Source of the DNA: Tuberibacillus calidus DSM 17572
GTDB taxonomy: Bacteria; Bacillota; Bacilli; Bacillales; Sporolactobacillaceae
Assembly (NCBI RefSeq): GCF_000430685.1
Contig: NZ_KE387194.1
Span: 4,291-68,290, forward strand
DNA length: 64,000 nucleotides
Direction of reading: 5' to 3'
Below, piece after piece: positions 17,099 through 25,720 of the stretch. How positions within the stretch are numbered: position 1 is the first letter of the stretch; each line of letters starts with the position of its first letter. The notes under the pieces were generated by a model, which saw only the letters and a program-made list of their open reading frames with translations, was not told the origin of the DNA and made no database searches. A program made the translations under genes and the position numbers.

Positions 17099-17947
17099 AT
17101 GAAAACTGCATTTCTTGGACCTGAAGCAACCTTTACAGAGATGGCAGTGAAAGCCGTCTTTCCCGACACTGAAAGAATCGCTTGCCAGACGATTCCTGAT
17201 TGTTTGGAAGCCGTAAAAAACAATCAAGCGGATGCAGCGGTCATTCCTTTAGAAAATGCGTTGGAAGGATCCGTAAATGTCAGTGTGGATTATTTGTATC
17301 ACGAAGAAAATCCGCCGATTCGGGGAGAAATCATCGTTCCGATCAAACAACATCTGATGGTCCACCCGCACCATGCACAGAATTGGGAAAAGGCAATAAA
17401 AATAGTCTCACACCCCCATGCCCTTGCCCAATGTCATAAGTTTCTCCGTTCTCATTTTCAAAAGGCCGTGATTGAACCGATGAATTCAACGGCTGCTGCC
17501 GCTAAATATGTGAGTGAGCATCCGGAAGGTAACTATGGAGCCATTGCCAATCAATTGGCGGCTGAAAAATACGGGTTGACGATCGTCAAGGCGGATATTC
17601 AAGATTATACCGTTAATCATACGCGATTCATCGCTTTATCCGATCGCCCGTTGAAGTTTGCCCTTTCCTCATCGGTGGTAAAAACATCTGTCATGGTTAC
17701 GCTTGCTTCAGATCGAGCGGGCAGTTTAAATCAAGTGCTCTCGGCTTTTGCTTGGCGCAATCTCAATTTAAGCAAGCTGGAATCCCGCCCGCTAAAAACC
17801 GGCCTCGGGAATTATTTTTTTATGATCGATATTAATCATTCCTTGAATGAGCCGCTTTTGCAATTTGCATTAGAAGAAATCAGAGCCCTCGGATGTACTG
17901 TTAAGATCTTGGGAAGTTATAAGAGTTATGCGGTGGAGTCGCCATGA
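17099..17947 (+). CDS. pheA: Prephenate dehydratase
   Basis: A 282-residue prephenate dehydratase, which makes phenylpyruvate in phenylalanine synthesis. The N-terminus AFLGPEATFTEMAV, the PLENALEGSVNVSVDYL loop and the catalytic TRF motif (NHTRFIALSDR) mark the PDT domain. From about residue 200 there is an ACT domain with the Phe-binding ESRPLKTGLGNYFF motif, so feedback inhibition by phenylalanine is expected. The start at 17099 is used because AAGGA lies ten bases upstream; an ATG eight codons earlier has no site. No other shikimate genes are nearby. Confidence 0.95.
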   Translation: MKTAFLGPEATFTEMAVKAVFPDTERIACQTIPDCLEAVKNNQADAAVIPLENALEGSVNVSVDYLYHEENPPIRGEIIVPIKQHLMVHPHHAQNWEKAIKIVSHPHALAQCHKFLRSHFQKAVIEPMNSTAAAAKYVSEHPEGNYGAIANQLAAEKYGLTIVKADIQDYTVNHTRFIALSDRPLKFALSSSVVKTSVMVTLASDRAGSLNQVLSAFAWRNLNLSKLESRPLKTGLGNYFFMIDINHSLNEPLLQFALEEIRALGCTVKILGSYKSYAVESP

Positions 17948-18080
17948 AAAACCAAGCCGCATGACTCGTCTTTTAGTAAAATAAAATACAGATTGATACC
18001 ACTGACAATGAAAAATACATAAGCGGTGGTTCTTCTTCAAAGAGGATCCGTGTGTAAAAATAATAGTAGGGGTGAGGCAG

Positions 18081-19535
18081 TTGTTTAACGACTTTAAGCC
18101 TGAGGAAGGCCGGCCGGTGTATATCCAACTTAAGGAGTATTTGAAACGCTTGATCACAAACGGCCATCTTCCAGAGCATACGAAACTGCCGTCAACCCGT
18201 GAAATGAGTGAACTCGCGGGAGTCAGCCGCAATACGGTACTTGCTAGTTATGGGGAGTTGGAACAAGAAGGGCTCGTCTATCCGGTAAAAGGCAAAGGCC
18301 ATTTTGTTGGAAAAGTCACCACCGAGAAGTCCCCGGAAGCGAGTCTCGATTGGGAAAAGAAGCTCAATGATGATGTGCGCATCGCGTGTGACATGGATTT
18401 AATGAAACACGGCGTTCGCTGGGAAAAAGGTATGATCGCCTTTAACAGCATTGCGCCTGATGAAAAACTGTTTGATGTTGAAAATGTGAAAAGAGCGTTT
18501 CTCAACCGGATGGCCATTGAGGGGCAAGTGGTTTTAAATTACGGCTATGCCAAAGGCTATAAACCGCTGATTGATTTACTTTTTCACTATATGGAAGTGA
18601 AGGGTGTCGATCTCACTGGCAAAGACATCCTGATGACAAACGGTTTTACAGAGGGGTTGGACATTGTTTTATCCGCCTTGTGTAAGAAAAGCGGGCGCAT
18701 TATTTGTGAAAACCCCACCCATCAATCGGCATTGAAGCTGTTTCGCCTGCACGGGTATGTCGTCCATGGGATTCCCATGGAAGAGGATGGCGTCTCGATC
18801 GAGCAACTGAAAGAGGCGCTCTCTCAATCAGACTATGATTTGGCGTATTTTATTCCGTCCTATCATAACCCAACTGGCATCGTCACATCCTCAGAAAAAC
18901 GCATGGCGGTGATGAACCTGTTTTCCCATTACGACATCCCCATCATTGAAGATGGGTTCAACGAAGAGTTGCGGTATTCCGGATCCCACTTTTCACCGCT
19001 TTTGGCCATTGCTGGTCAAGGTAATAATGTCGTCTATATCAGCAGTTTTTCGAAAATCCTTTTTCCCGGTTTGCGCGTCGGCTGGATTCTTGCCGATCGA
19101 TATCTTATTGAGCAGTTGGAAAGCGTCAAACGAGCCCGAACCATCCATACCTCAACGTTAGATCAAGCGCTGTTGTATCAGTATATGCACGACGGGTATT
19201 TTGAAAAATATTTGAAGAAAGCCAAAGCCGTTTATAAACGAAAATATGAATGCGCCTGGGCGGCATGCCAAAAATATATTCCTTATAAGCGTTTAACAGG
19301 TGACGGGGGCTTGCATCTTTTTGTTGAGTTAGAAGATGGTGTGGACGCGCGAACATTATTAAGACAGTGTTATGCAAAAGGTGTCGTTTTCTCACCCGGT
19401 GATGTTTTTTATACGAACGGTGGTGGCAAAAACACCTTCCGTCTCGGCTTTTCCCGCTTGAGTGAAGCGGAGATCCGTCTTGGCATTCAACGGATCGGCG
19501 ACACTTTAAAAAATATGTTGGAGGCTAGAACATGA
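18081..19535 (+). CDS. ddlR: MocR-type regulator of ddl (DdlR-like)
   Basis: A 484-residue MocR/GabR-family regulator. Residues about 8-75 form a GntR winged helix (PVYIQLKEYLKRLITNG, LPSTREMSELAGVSRNTV, GLVYPVKGKGHFV). The rest is an aminotransferase-I fold with the PLP-binding Lys at 325 in SSFSKILFPGLRVGW and YHNPTG before it. It ends by overlapping the ddl start by four bases. A MocR protein called DdlR is known to activate ddl in Brevibacillus brevis, sensing D-Ala-D-Ala, so this is very likely its counterpart in a co-transcribed arrangement. The TTG at 18081 fits the AGGGGTGAGG site better than the GTG at 18072, but either is possible. Confidence 0.88.
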   Translation: MFNDFKPEEGRPVYIQLKEYLKRLITNGHLPEHTKLPSTREMSELAGVSRNTVLASYGELEQEGLVYPVKGKGHFVGKVTTEKSPEASLDWEKKLNDDVRIACDMDLMKHGVRWEKGMIAFNSIAPDEKLFDVENVKRAFLNRMAIEGQVVLNYGYAKGYKPLIDLLFHYMEVKGVDLTGKDILMTNGFTEGLDIVLSALCKKSGRIICENPTHQSALKLFRLHGYVVHGIPMEEDGVSIEQLKEALSQSDYDLAYFIPSYHNPTGIVTSSEKRMAVMNLFSHYDIPIIEDGFNEELRYSGSHFSPLLAIAGQGNNVVYISSFSKILFPGLRVGWILADRYLIEQLESVKRARTIHTSTLDQALLYQYMHDGYFEKYLKKAKAVYKRKYECAWAACQKYIPYKRLTGDGGLHLFVELEDGVDARTLLRQCYAKGVVFSPGDVFYTNGGGKNTFRLGFSRLSEAEIRLGIQRIGDTLKNMLEART

Positions 19536-20446
19536 AAGTTGGCGTAGTCATGGGGGGCATCTCCTCCGAAAGAGACGTATCTTTAATGACCGGTCAGGAA
19601 ATGATCGCTCATCTAGATCAAACGAAGTATGACGTTATTCCGGTGCAAATTGATAAGAAGGAAGATTTATTCGCGAAGGCCAAAGACTTAGATTTGGCTC
19701 TAATCGCCCTGCACGGGAAGTTCGGCGAAGACGGCACCATCCAAGGCACGTTGGAAACGCTTGGCGTCCCTTATACCGGAAGCGGCGTGTTATCAAGCAG
19801 CTTGTGCATGGATAAAAATATGTCCAAGAAAATCATGCGTTTCGAAGGGATTCCGACACCGGATTGGGTCTGTTTTTCAAGGGAAGACGAAGTCCCTTAT
19901 GCGGAGCTAGAAAAATTGGGATACCCACTAGTCGTCAAACCCAACTCCGGCGGCTCCAGTGTCGGAGTGAAAATCGTTAAAGACCAAGACGCTTTATTAT
20001 CGGCCATTAAAGAAGTTTTTCAATGGGATAGCGAAGTCCTCATCGAACAATATGTGAAAGGCGATGAAATCACGTGTGCGGTGTTGGACGGTAAGCTCCT
20101 TCCCGTATTATCCATCCGGCACGCCGGCGAATTCTTCGATTATCAGTCCAAATATAATGATGCCCGAACGATTGAAGAGCCCATCGAGCTTCCCGAGGCG
20201 CTTCAGGACAAAGTGGCCAAAGCAACCCTCGATTGTTATCGCGCGCTAAAGTGCAGCGTGTATGCGCGCATTGATATGATGGTGAAAGAAGGCATTCCCT
20301 ATGTGATGGAGGTCAACACATTGCCGGGAATGACGAAAAACAGCTTATTGCCCAAAAGCGCCCGGGCCGCCGGCATCTCATACAGCGAATTGCTTGACAT
20401 GATCATTCAAACCTCGCTCAGAGTAAGACAAAGTGAAGGGCTGTAA
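19532..20446 (+). CDS. ddl: D-alanine--D-alanine ligase
   Basis: A 304-residue ATP-grasp enzyme that makes the D-Ala-D-Ala dipeptide of the cell wall. Motifs: VVMGGISSERDVSLMTG at the N-terminus, ALHGKFGEDGTIQG, the ATP-binding loop KPNSGGSSVGVKIV and the metal and product-binding VMEVNTLPGMTKNSLLP near the end. The Tyr of the omega loop is present in DYQSKY, so a D-Ala product rather than D-lactate is expected. Its ATG overlaps the stop of the regulator gene upstream, pointing to a ddlR-ddl operon and autoregulation. A terminator follows. Confidence 0.97.
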   Translation: MKVGVVMGGISSERDVSLMTGQEMIAHLDQTKYDVIPVQIDKKEDLFAKAKDLDLALIALHGKFGEDGTIQGTLETLGVPYTGSGVLSSSLCMDKNMSKKIMRFEGIPTPDWVCFSREDEVPYAELEKLGYPLVVKPNSGGSSVGVKIVKDQDALLSAIKEVFQWDSEVLIEQYVKGDEITCAVLDGKLLPVLSIRHAGEFFDYQSKYNDARTIEEPIELPEALQDKVAKATLDCYRALKCSVYARIDMMVKEGIPYVMEVNTLPGMTKNSLLPKSARAAGISYSELLDMIIQTSLRVRQSEGL

Positions 20447-20497
20447 TAAGATTAAAAAACAACTTGGGATAATGGGCATGTGACCCATTCCAATAAC

Positions 20498-20540
20498 CAC
20501 CCCGTATCACGCTAAAAGTGGTACGGGGTGTTTCGTTTTA
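20498..20540 (+). terminator. Terminator of ddlR-ddl
   Basis: CACCCCGTA.CAC and GTG.TACGGGGTG form a long stem, followed by a T-rich tail. Confidence 0.85.
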
Positions 20541-20599
20541 CAAGTAGGGAGTCAAAAAAATTCTCAAACCATCATTAGAGTCTTCTTTCAACCAGGTTT

Positions 20600-20785
20600 T
20601 CGATTTTCCGTCATGTTTTAGCATATTACCGACGGATTTTGATGATTTACCTTCATGTTTTAGCATTTTACCGTCAGATTTTGATGATTTACCGCCATGT
20701 TTCAGCCGTTTACCGTCAAGTCTTGGGGATTTACCGTCATCTTTTAGCATTTTACCGTCAGTTTTTTTAAATTTACCGCTGGATG
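20600..20785. repeat. Minisatellite of 21-bp half-units (42-bp period)
   Basis: TTTACCGTCA or a close variant recurs about every 21 bases, and alternate units share TTTTAGCAT or TTTTGATGA, giving a 42-bp period over about 4.5 copies. Read on the minus strand it would code for a Lys/Asp/Gly repeat (alternating DGKMLKH and DGKSSKS blocks). That frame starts at a TTG without a ribosome site, so I list it as a repeat. The rest of 20786-20938 before the FAH gene shows no other feature. Confidence 0.8.
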
Positions 20786-20938
20786 GAAACAATTCTGAAT
20801 TTTTAAGGCGAAAAATACGCCTCTCGAGATCTCCCGGGGGGTGTTTTTATGAACTGTCATGACTCGCTAACATTTTTCCATCAAATAAAGTTTGAAAAAC
20901 GCTAAAGATGATTGTCAAAGAAGAACGAGGGGATTAAC

Positions 20939-21595
20939 ATGGGAAGTGTAACCAATGAAGAGAGGACGTTGGCCATGGAAACCATTCGCAACATTTTTTG
21001 CGTCGGAAGAAACTATGTCGAACATGCCAAGGAATTGAACAACGCCGTCCCGTCATCCCCATTTATGTTTACCAAACCGACCCATGCTTTGGTAAAAGCA
21101 GACGGTCAAGCGATTCACTTGCCAAAGGGCGCTGGCGCCATCCATTACGAAGCGGAATTGGTGCTATATATCTCCAAGCCGTATGAGAAAGGGATTCGGG
21201 TCGATGACATTGTCGACAAAATGGCCTTGGGCATCGATTTTACGTTAAGAGACATCCAAACGGAGTTGAAAAAGAAAGGCCTGCCGTGGCTTCGGGCAAA
21301 AGGCTTTAAAAATTCCGCCGTTCTTACCCGTTGGCTTGCTTTTCCCGGCATTGAACCATTGAAAGATACCGATTTTGTTTTACTGAAAAATGATGCAGAG
21401 GTTCAGCGTGGCAACATCAAGGAGATGATTTTTGATCCGCAAACTTTAATTGATTTCGCGGGCGAGCATTTTGGCCTCGGACCTGGGGATCTCTTATACA
21501 CCGGCACGCCTTCAGGAGTCGGTGCGGCGGAAACCGGCGACCGTTTTACGTTAAAATGGGGAAATGATGTTTTAGGGACATTTTCCATCGAGTAA
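20939..21595 (+). CDS. Fumarylacetoacetate hydrolase (FAH)-family protein
   Basis: A 218-residue FAH-fold hydrolase/isomerase. The metal ligands are the two Glu of HYEAELVLYI and the Asp of GIDFTLRD; the C-terminal GPGDLLYTGTPSGVG loop is the family signature. Members act as acylpyruvate hydrolases, oxaloacetate decarboxylases/tautomerases or catechol-pathway hydratases. This compact form most resembles YcgM/YisK-like acylpyruvase or oxaloacetate-processing proteins, but the reaction is not certain. The start at 20939 has GAGGGG six bases ahead and is chosen over a TTG nine codons upstream. It is single, with its own terminator. Confidence 0.88.
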   Translation: MGSVTNEERTLAMETIRNIFCVGRNYVEHAKELNNAVPSSPFMFTKPTHALVKADGQAIHLPKGAGAIHYEAELVLYISKPYEKGIRVDDIVDKMALGIDFTLRDIQTELKKKGLPWLRAKGFKNSAVLTRWLAFPGIEPLKDTDFVLLKNDAEVQRGNIKEMIFDPQTLIDFAGEHFGLGPGDLLYTGTPSGVGAAETGDRFTLKWGNDVLGTFSIE

Positions 21596-21609
21596 AAAGA
21601 ATCGAACAG

Positions 21610-21633
21610 CCGTCTCATTGGAGGCGGTTTTTT
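21610..21633 (+). terminator. Terminator of FAH-family gene
   Basis: CCGTCTC and GAGGCGG pair (one G-T pair), followed by TTTTTT. Confidence 0.75.
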
Positions 21634-21681
21634 GCGGATAAGAACGTCTGTCGTTTTTTGGGCCAGCATCAGGATAACAAA

Positions 21682-21703
21682 GGCTCCGCCTACAAGCGGA
21701 GCC
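21682..21703. terminator. Hairpin in the gap after the FAH gene
   Basis: GGCTCCGC and GCGGAGCC form a perfect 8-bp stem, with a loose T-stretch after. It may be a second terminator. Confidence 0.5.
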
Positions 21704-21929
21704 CAGTTTTCTTAAATTCCCTTTATATCGTCCAATCGCCGATCATCCTCATAAGCTGGATACCTTCAATAATGGAAGCACTTGTGACTTCAATGAAAAA
21801 GCACTAATTATTTAATGTTTTAACCGAAACAATGTATTTTTGATACCATTTCTCCCAATTTTCTTTAGGGAAAACAGCGTGAGATTTCCCATTTAATAAA
21901 TCCAGTAAATGGAAAAACAAGGACAAAAA

Positions 21930-22020
21930 CTGTAAATAACTGGAGCATATGCGCAAATTCAGGCCGAACGGCCACCGAAAATGAGCAAAAACCCGATTTA
22001 TGCGCAATTTTAAGGCTCAA
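21930..22020 (-). repeat. Inverted diverged copy of the repeat at 1-243
   Basis: On the minus strand this reads GCGCATAAAT, GGTTTTTGC, then TTTGCGCATATGCTCCAG, in the same order and spacing as the unit at the window's left edge. The remainder of 21704-22195 has no supported gene. Confidence 0.65.
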
Positions 22021-22195
22021 GCAGATTATATTTATGGTTTTATTGTAACGGTAACCTAGGGGGAAGATGTCTGACCATGAGGCTTTGTTCCCGTCATTCA
22101 TAGCCTTTTTCCAACACGTTTTATTTAGGAAAACGAACCTTTCCATTCGTCCGCTTAAAAAAGGTTTCCTGATGGTCTTCAACGCCAGCCACGCA

Positions 22196-22591
22196 TTATT
22201 TTTGATAGTTAAGTTCCCAAATCACACCATAACGGTCGACCACAATGCCATACCGCGCTCCCCACATGGTATCCTGCAATTCCATCTTGATTTGTCCTTC
22301 TTTAGAAAGGGCTTCGTAAACGCGATTGATCTCGTCTTCACTATCCATTTGAAGAGCGAGTTGAATATGGTACCCTTTAATCGGCTCCTTTCCGAAAATA
22401 TCAACGAGGTAGATGACGCAAGCTTCATTAATATGCAATTCAGCATGGATATACTTGCCTTCATGGCCCTTAAACATCTCGATGCCGTCGGCGAGCTGGG
22501 CGTTTCGGACTTCGCCACCGAAAATGCCTTGATAGAAATCGAGAGCTTCCTTGCAATTTTCTACAGTAATATGTGGAATGATTTGTTTCAT
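22196..22591 (-). CDS. VOC-superfamily protein (PhnB/glyoxalase-like)
   Basis: A 131-residue vicinal-oxygen-chelate protein made of two beta-alpha-beta-beta-beta modules: MKQIIPHITVENCKEALDFYQGIF at the start, HAELHINEACVIYLVD in the middle, and DTMWGARYGIVVDRYGVIWEL at the end. This PhnB/YjdN-like arrangement is common in Firmicutes and often linked to antibiotic or electrophile binding; metal ligands are not certain here. The ATG is preceded by GGGGGTAACAGA, a moderate ribosome site. It stands alone between repeat DNA and a small convergent-side gene. Confidence 0.88.
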   Translation of the reverse strand: MKQIIPHITVENCKEALDFYQGIFGGEVRNAQLADGIEMFKGHEGKYIHAELHINEACVIYLVDIFGKEPIKGYHIQLALQMDSEDEINRVYEALSKEGQIKMELQDTMWGARYGIVVDRYGVIWELNYQK

Positions 22592-22688
22592 TCTGTTACC
22601 CCCATATCGATCTCATTTGCCTTTCAAATATAATATTATCTTTTAAAATGGCAAAAATAAATATAGGAAAAAGAAGGAGTAATTCGCG

Positions 22689-22877
22689 ATGACTTTCAAA
22701 AAGGAATATGAAATACAAACAAAACGAATCCTCGACCACTTAGAACAGTCGCAAGTATCCCTAAGCGATATGGACAAGTCCCTGATTGAAAAAGCTGTCA
22801 GGGAAGCCTATGGCGCCGGCTATGAAGATGGTCTGGCCGATGGGAAGGAAATCTCCGAACACCCCATTTCCGGATGA
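22689..22877 (+). CDS. Small acidic hypothetical protein
   Basis: A 62-residue soluble protein with predicted helices (EYEIQTKRILDHLEQS, DKSLIEKAVREAYGAGYEDGLADG). AAGGAG lies nine bases ahead of the ATG, a strong site, and codon use matches neighbours. The GAGYEDGLADGKE segment resembles the short Gly/Asp turns of small Bacillus proteins, but I cannot name a family. It diverges from the VOC gene. Confidence 0.65.
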   Translation: MTFKKEYEIQTKRILDHLEQSQVSLSDMDKSLIEKAVREAYGAGYEDGLADGKEISEHPISG

Positions 22878-22986
22878 TGTTCACCCGCGTCGTAAAATTT
22901 ACGCGCACTTGTAAAGTAAATTTTATATAAGATAAACCAGGCATACGACCCGGCCTTCTTTGTTTAGAGATGTTCCCATTTAAAGA

Positions 22987-23911
22987 CCCTTTTACGCAAC
23001 GTTTTCGCGTGTTGGAAGCTTAAAAAAGTCGCGCAAAGGCGTTTGGACTCGTGATACGCGTTTATATTTTTCTAATATCTGGTTGCAGCGCGATGTTTTG
23101 GCCGCCGTTGATCCAAAAAATGTTGCACTTCCACCTTTTACGCAACGTTTTCGCGTGTTGGAAGCTTAAAAAAGTCGCGCAAAGGCGTTTGGACCCGTGA
23201 ATTGCTTTTATTTTTTTCTAATATCTGGTTGCAGCGCGATGTTTTGGCCGCCGTTGATCCAAAAAATGTTGCACTTCCACCTTTTACGCAACGTTTTCGC
23301 GTGTTGGAAGCTTAAAAAAGTCGCGCAAAGGCGTTTGGACTCGTGATACGCGTTTATATTTTTCTAATATCTGGTTGCAGCGCGATGTTTTGGCCGCCGT
23401 TGATCCAAAAAATGTTGCGCTTTCACTTTTTGCGCAATGTTTTTGTGTGTCGGAGGCTTAAAAAAGTCGCGCAAAGGCGTTTGGACCCGTGAATTGTGCC
23501 TTGATTTCCCTAATATCTGGTAGCTGCACGACGTTTTGGACACCATTGAACCGAAAAACGTTGCGATTCCATCTTTTGCGCAACGTTTCCGTGTGTCGGA
23601 GCCCTAAAAAAGTCGCGCAAAGGCGTTTGGATCCTAGCATCGCGTCTGATTTTTCCCAATTTCTGGTTGTAGCGCGACGTTTTGGACGCCATTGAACCGA
23701 AAAACGTTGCGCTTCCTCTTTTTGCGCAACGTTTTCGTGTGTCGGAGCCCTAAAAAAGTCGCGCAAAGGCGTCTGGACCCGTGAATCGTGCCTTGATTTC
23801 CCTAATATCTGGTTGCAGCGCGACGTTTTGGACGCCATTGAACCGAAAAACGTTGCGCTTCCTCTTTTTGCGCAACGTTTTATCATGTCCGAAGCTTAAA
23901 AATATCGCACA
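22987..23911. repeat. Array of 146-bp tandem repeats, about 6.3 copies
   Basis: The block TTTTACGCAACGTTTTCG (later copies TTTTGCGCAACGTTTTCG) recurs at about 22990, 23136, 23282, 23428, 23574, 23720 and 23866, i.e. every 146 bases. It is always followed by AAAAAAGTCGCGCAAAGGCG, then TCTAATATCTGGTTGCAGCG and GCCGCCGTTGATCC or a variant. The first three copies are nearly identical; later ones have drifted. The period is not a multiple of three, so the frames seen on the minus strand shift between copies and are not genes. The array fills the space between the small gene at 22689 and the amino-acid permease. Confidence 0.93.
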
Positions 23912-23966
23912 AAGGCAAAGCCGTAGTTGTGTCATGCTAGCCTGAAAAAGGATAGGTCACTTACCG
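23908..23966 (-). repeat. Fragment of the dispersed ~90-bp element
   Basis: On the minus strand it begins CCGGTAAGTGACC and continues CAGGCTAGCATGA, AACTACGGCTTTGCC, matching the first two thirds of the family. It abuts the end of the 146-bp array. Confidence 0.6.
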
Positions 23967-23973
23967 GAAAAAT

Positions 23974-23998
23974 AAAAACGGGGATTGTCCCCGTTTTT
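23974..23998. terminator. Terminator after the amino-acid permease gene
   Basis: AAAAACGGGG and CCCCGTTTTT around ATTGT form a symmetric stem with T-runs on both strands. It overlaps the permease stop codon. Confidence 0.85.
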
Positions 23999-25341
23999 CA
24001 TGAAGCTTTTTTCGCCCAATCCTCTTTCAAATTGGCCTGATAGTCAAAGCCTTTCCGTTTACCCTCCCATTTACCGATGAAAAATAAGGCTGTTCCTATG
24101 ATTGCCCAGCCAATGAGCATCGGTGCGACGGAAAGTATCATTTGAAAACTGAATACGGCAAGCACCACGAAGGCAAAACAGCCACAGATAACCATCCATT
24201 TTTTTGACGGTTTAAAAAGAGCGGTTTCCAATAATGCCGGCCGGACATATGGGAGGGCGATCATGGCGATGGCATGTCCCATATACATCAGAAACATTCC
24301 CTGTAAAGATATGTTGATAATAAAATCCAATGTTTTCGTCCAAAGCAACCCAATGACAAGAAGCGTATTTACTGTTAATGACAGATGAGGCGTGCCAAAT
24401 TTTTTGTTAACCAATGCCAAAACAGATGGGACGGTTCGGTCCTCTGCATAACTGAACAGCATGCGGCTTACGACCATCATGATCGAATTTAAAGTCGTGG
24501 CAAAAGCCATGATGATACCGATGACGACAATCCATTTGGCCCATCCCGGTAAATAAACGGCCGCCACATCGGCCATCGCACTTTGCGATTTAGCTAGAAT
24601 GTCCGCCGGCAGAACCCCAAAAGCAACCCAAGACACTAAAAAGTAAATAGCCATCGTGATGAGCGCCCCGCGCAACATCGTTCTCGGCAGGGCTTTTTGT
24701 GGATTTTTCATTTCTCCCCCAGTTTGTGCGAGCTGTTCAAAGCCGAAATAGGCAAAAAACAACGAAGGAAGGATGCTAAAGAATCCATGCCACCCATGGG
24801 GAAGGATGGGGGTGTAGTTTTTCAGGTGTACAGCAAACAACCCTGGTAAGACGAGAAAGCCGATGGAAACCAAAAGGATAATCGACATCCATAGTTGTAT
24901 GCGTCCGAACCATTTAACACCGATTAAGTTCAGCAAGTAAAAAAAGAGCACGAAGACGGTTGCAAGTAGCAGAGAATGTCCCCAACCTAACAAACTGGTC
25001 ACATAATCGCTGAAAGACAGCGCGATGACCGCCATGACGCCAATTAAAGCGATATATTGAAACCACATAAAGATAAATCCAACGAAGTGACTTTGAAAAG
25101 TACGGCTGATATGGACGTAGGCACCGCCGGGCTTTTTCCCCAATGGACTGCTTAAAAAAATTAAGTAAGCAAGGGCGGAAGCCAGTAAAACCGGTAACAG
25201 GGCGATATAACCGAATGGAACAGATGGCCCGGCCTCTGCGCCAGCTTGGCCTGTGACGACAAATATCCCGGAACCAATCATTCCGCCGATCACTAATGCG
25301 TAACCGTGCCAGCTGCTGAGTTCCCTGCGAAGTTTGTTCAT
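23998..25341 (-). CDS. APC-family amino-acid permease
   Basis: A 447-residue transporter with 12 predicted membrane helices. Helix 1 carries GGMIGSGIFVVTGQAG, the substrate-backbone-binding signature of the APC superfamily; the helix 6 region FAYFGFEQLAQTGGEMKNPQKALPR is the second. It belongs with bacterial amino-acid/polyamine antiporters and uptake systems; the substrate cannot be assigned. The start at 25341 is taken because homology begins at MNKLRRELSSWHGYALVIGG and GGGAG lies about ten bases before; an upstream ATG adds 19 basic residues. It diverges from the metal ATPase, and the 380-base gap between them holds a Fur-type site. Confidence 0.9.
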   Translation of the reverse strand: MNKLRRELSSWHGYALVIGGMIGSGIFVVTGQAGAEAGPSVPFGYIALLPVLLASALAYLIFLSSPLGKKPGGAYVHISRTFQSHFVGFIFMWFQYIALIGVMAVIALSFSDYVTSLLGWGHSLLLATVFVLFFYLLNLIGVKWFGRIQLWMSIILLVSIGFLVLPGLFAVHLKNYTPILPHGWHGFFSILPSLFFAYFGFEQLAQTGGEMKNPQKALPRTMLRGALITMAIYFLVSWVAFGVLPADILAKSQSAMADVAAVYLPGWAKWIVVIGIIMAFATTLNSIMMVVSRMLFSYAEDRTVPSVLALVNKKFGTPHLSLTVNTLLVIGLLWTKTLDFIINISLQGMFLMYMGHAIAMIALPYVRPALLETALFKPSKKWMVICGCFAFVVLAVFSFQMILSVAPMLIGWAIIGTALFFIGKWEGKRKGFDYQANLKEDWAKKAS

Positions 25342-25566
25342 ATTGTTGTCTCTCCCTTGTCGTTGTTTGACTTTTGGCACTTTCGCAGTTTTATGCATAA
25401 ATGCTTTTAAGCATTAAAGTAACTGGTTATACTATAAGGCATGTCTTTCAATTCGTCAACTAAAGAATCATTTTCGACTTCCGTAGTCTGTTCGATTCCT
25501 CTCTTTAGGACAAGTTAGATTCATAATCTTTAATCGAATTTGGTGTGGGAATAAGATAATTGTTAA

Positions 25567-25581
25567 TGATAATTATTATCA
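25567..25581 (+). promoter_or_regulatory. Perfect Fur box upstream of the P1B-4 ATPase
   Basis: TGATAATTATTATCA is an exact 7-1-7 Fur inverted repeat; PerR and Zur sites differ at the flanking bases. A second, imperfect site (TAATGATTCTTATTCTCA, about 25686-25703) overlaps a TATAAT -10 box at 25684-25689, just before the ribosome site. The box is about 120 bases upstream of that -10, which suits activation, or it may act on another promoter. No other gene is seen in 25342-25720. Confidence 0.75.
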
Positions 25582-25720
25582 TCTAAAAATATAATTATTT
25601 ATATTGATTATAATTTAAAATGGGAATATAATGGAGAAAAGCAAGGCTAAATATCAAGTTTTTTTAAACTCGAATATAAAATGTATAATGATTCTTATTC
25701 TCAATTAAGGTGGTGTTTAC

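Noticed and set aside
20538-20792. A Lys-rich repeat protein on the minus strand
   Set aside because: It starts at TTG without a ribosome site and simply follows the 21-bp minisatellite.
22987-23911. Several minus-strand ORFs of 60-142 residues
   Set aside because: They arise from a 146-bp repeat whose period shifts the frame each copy, lack ribosome sites and give only repeat text.
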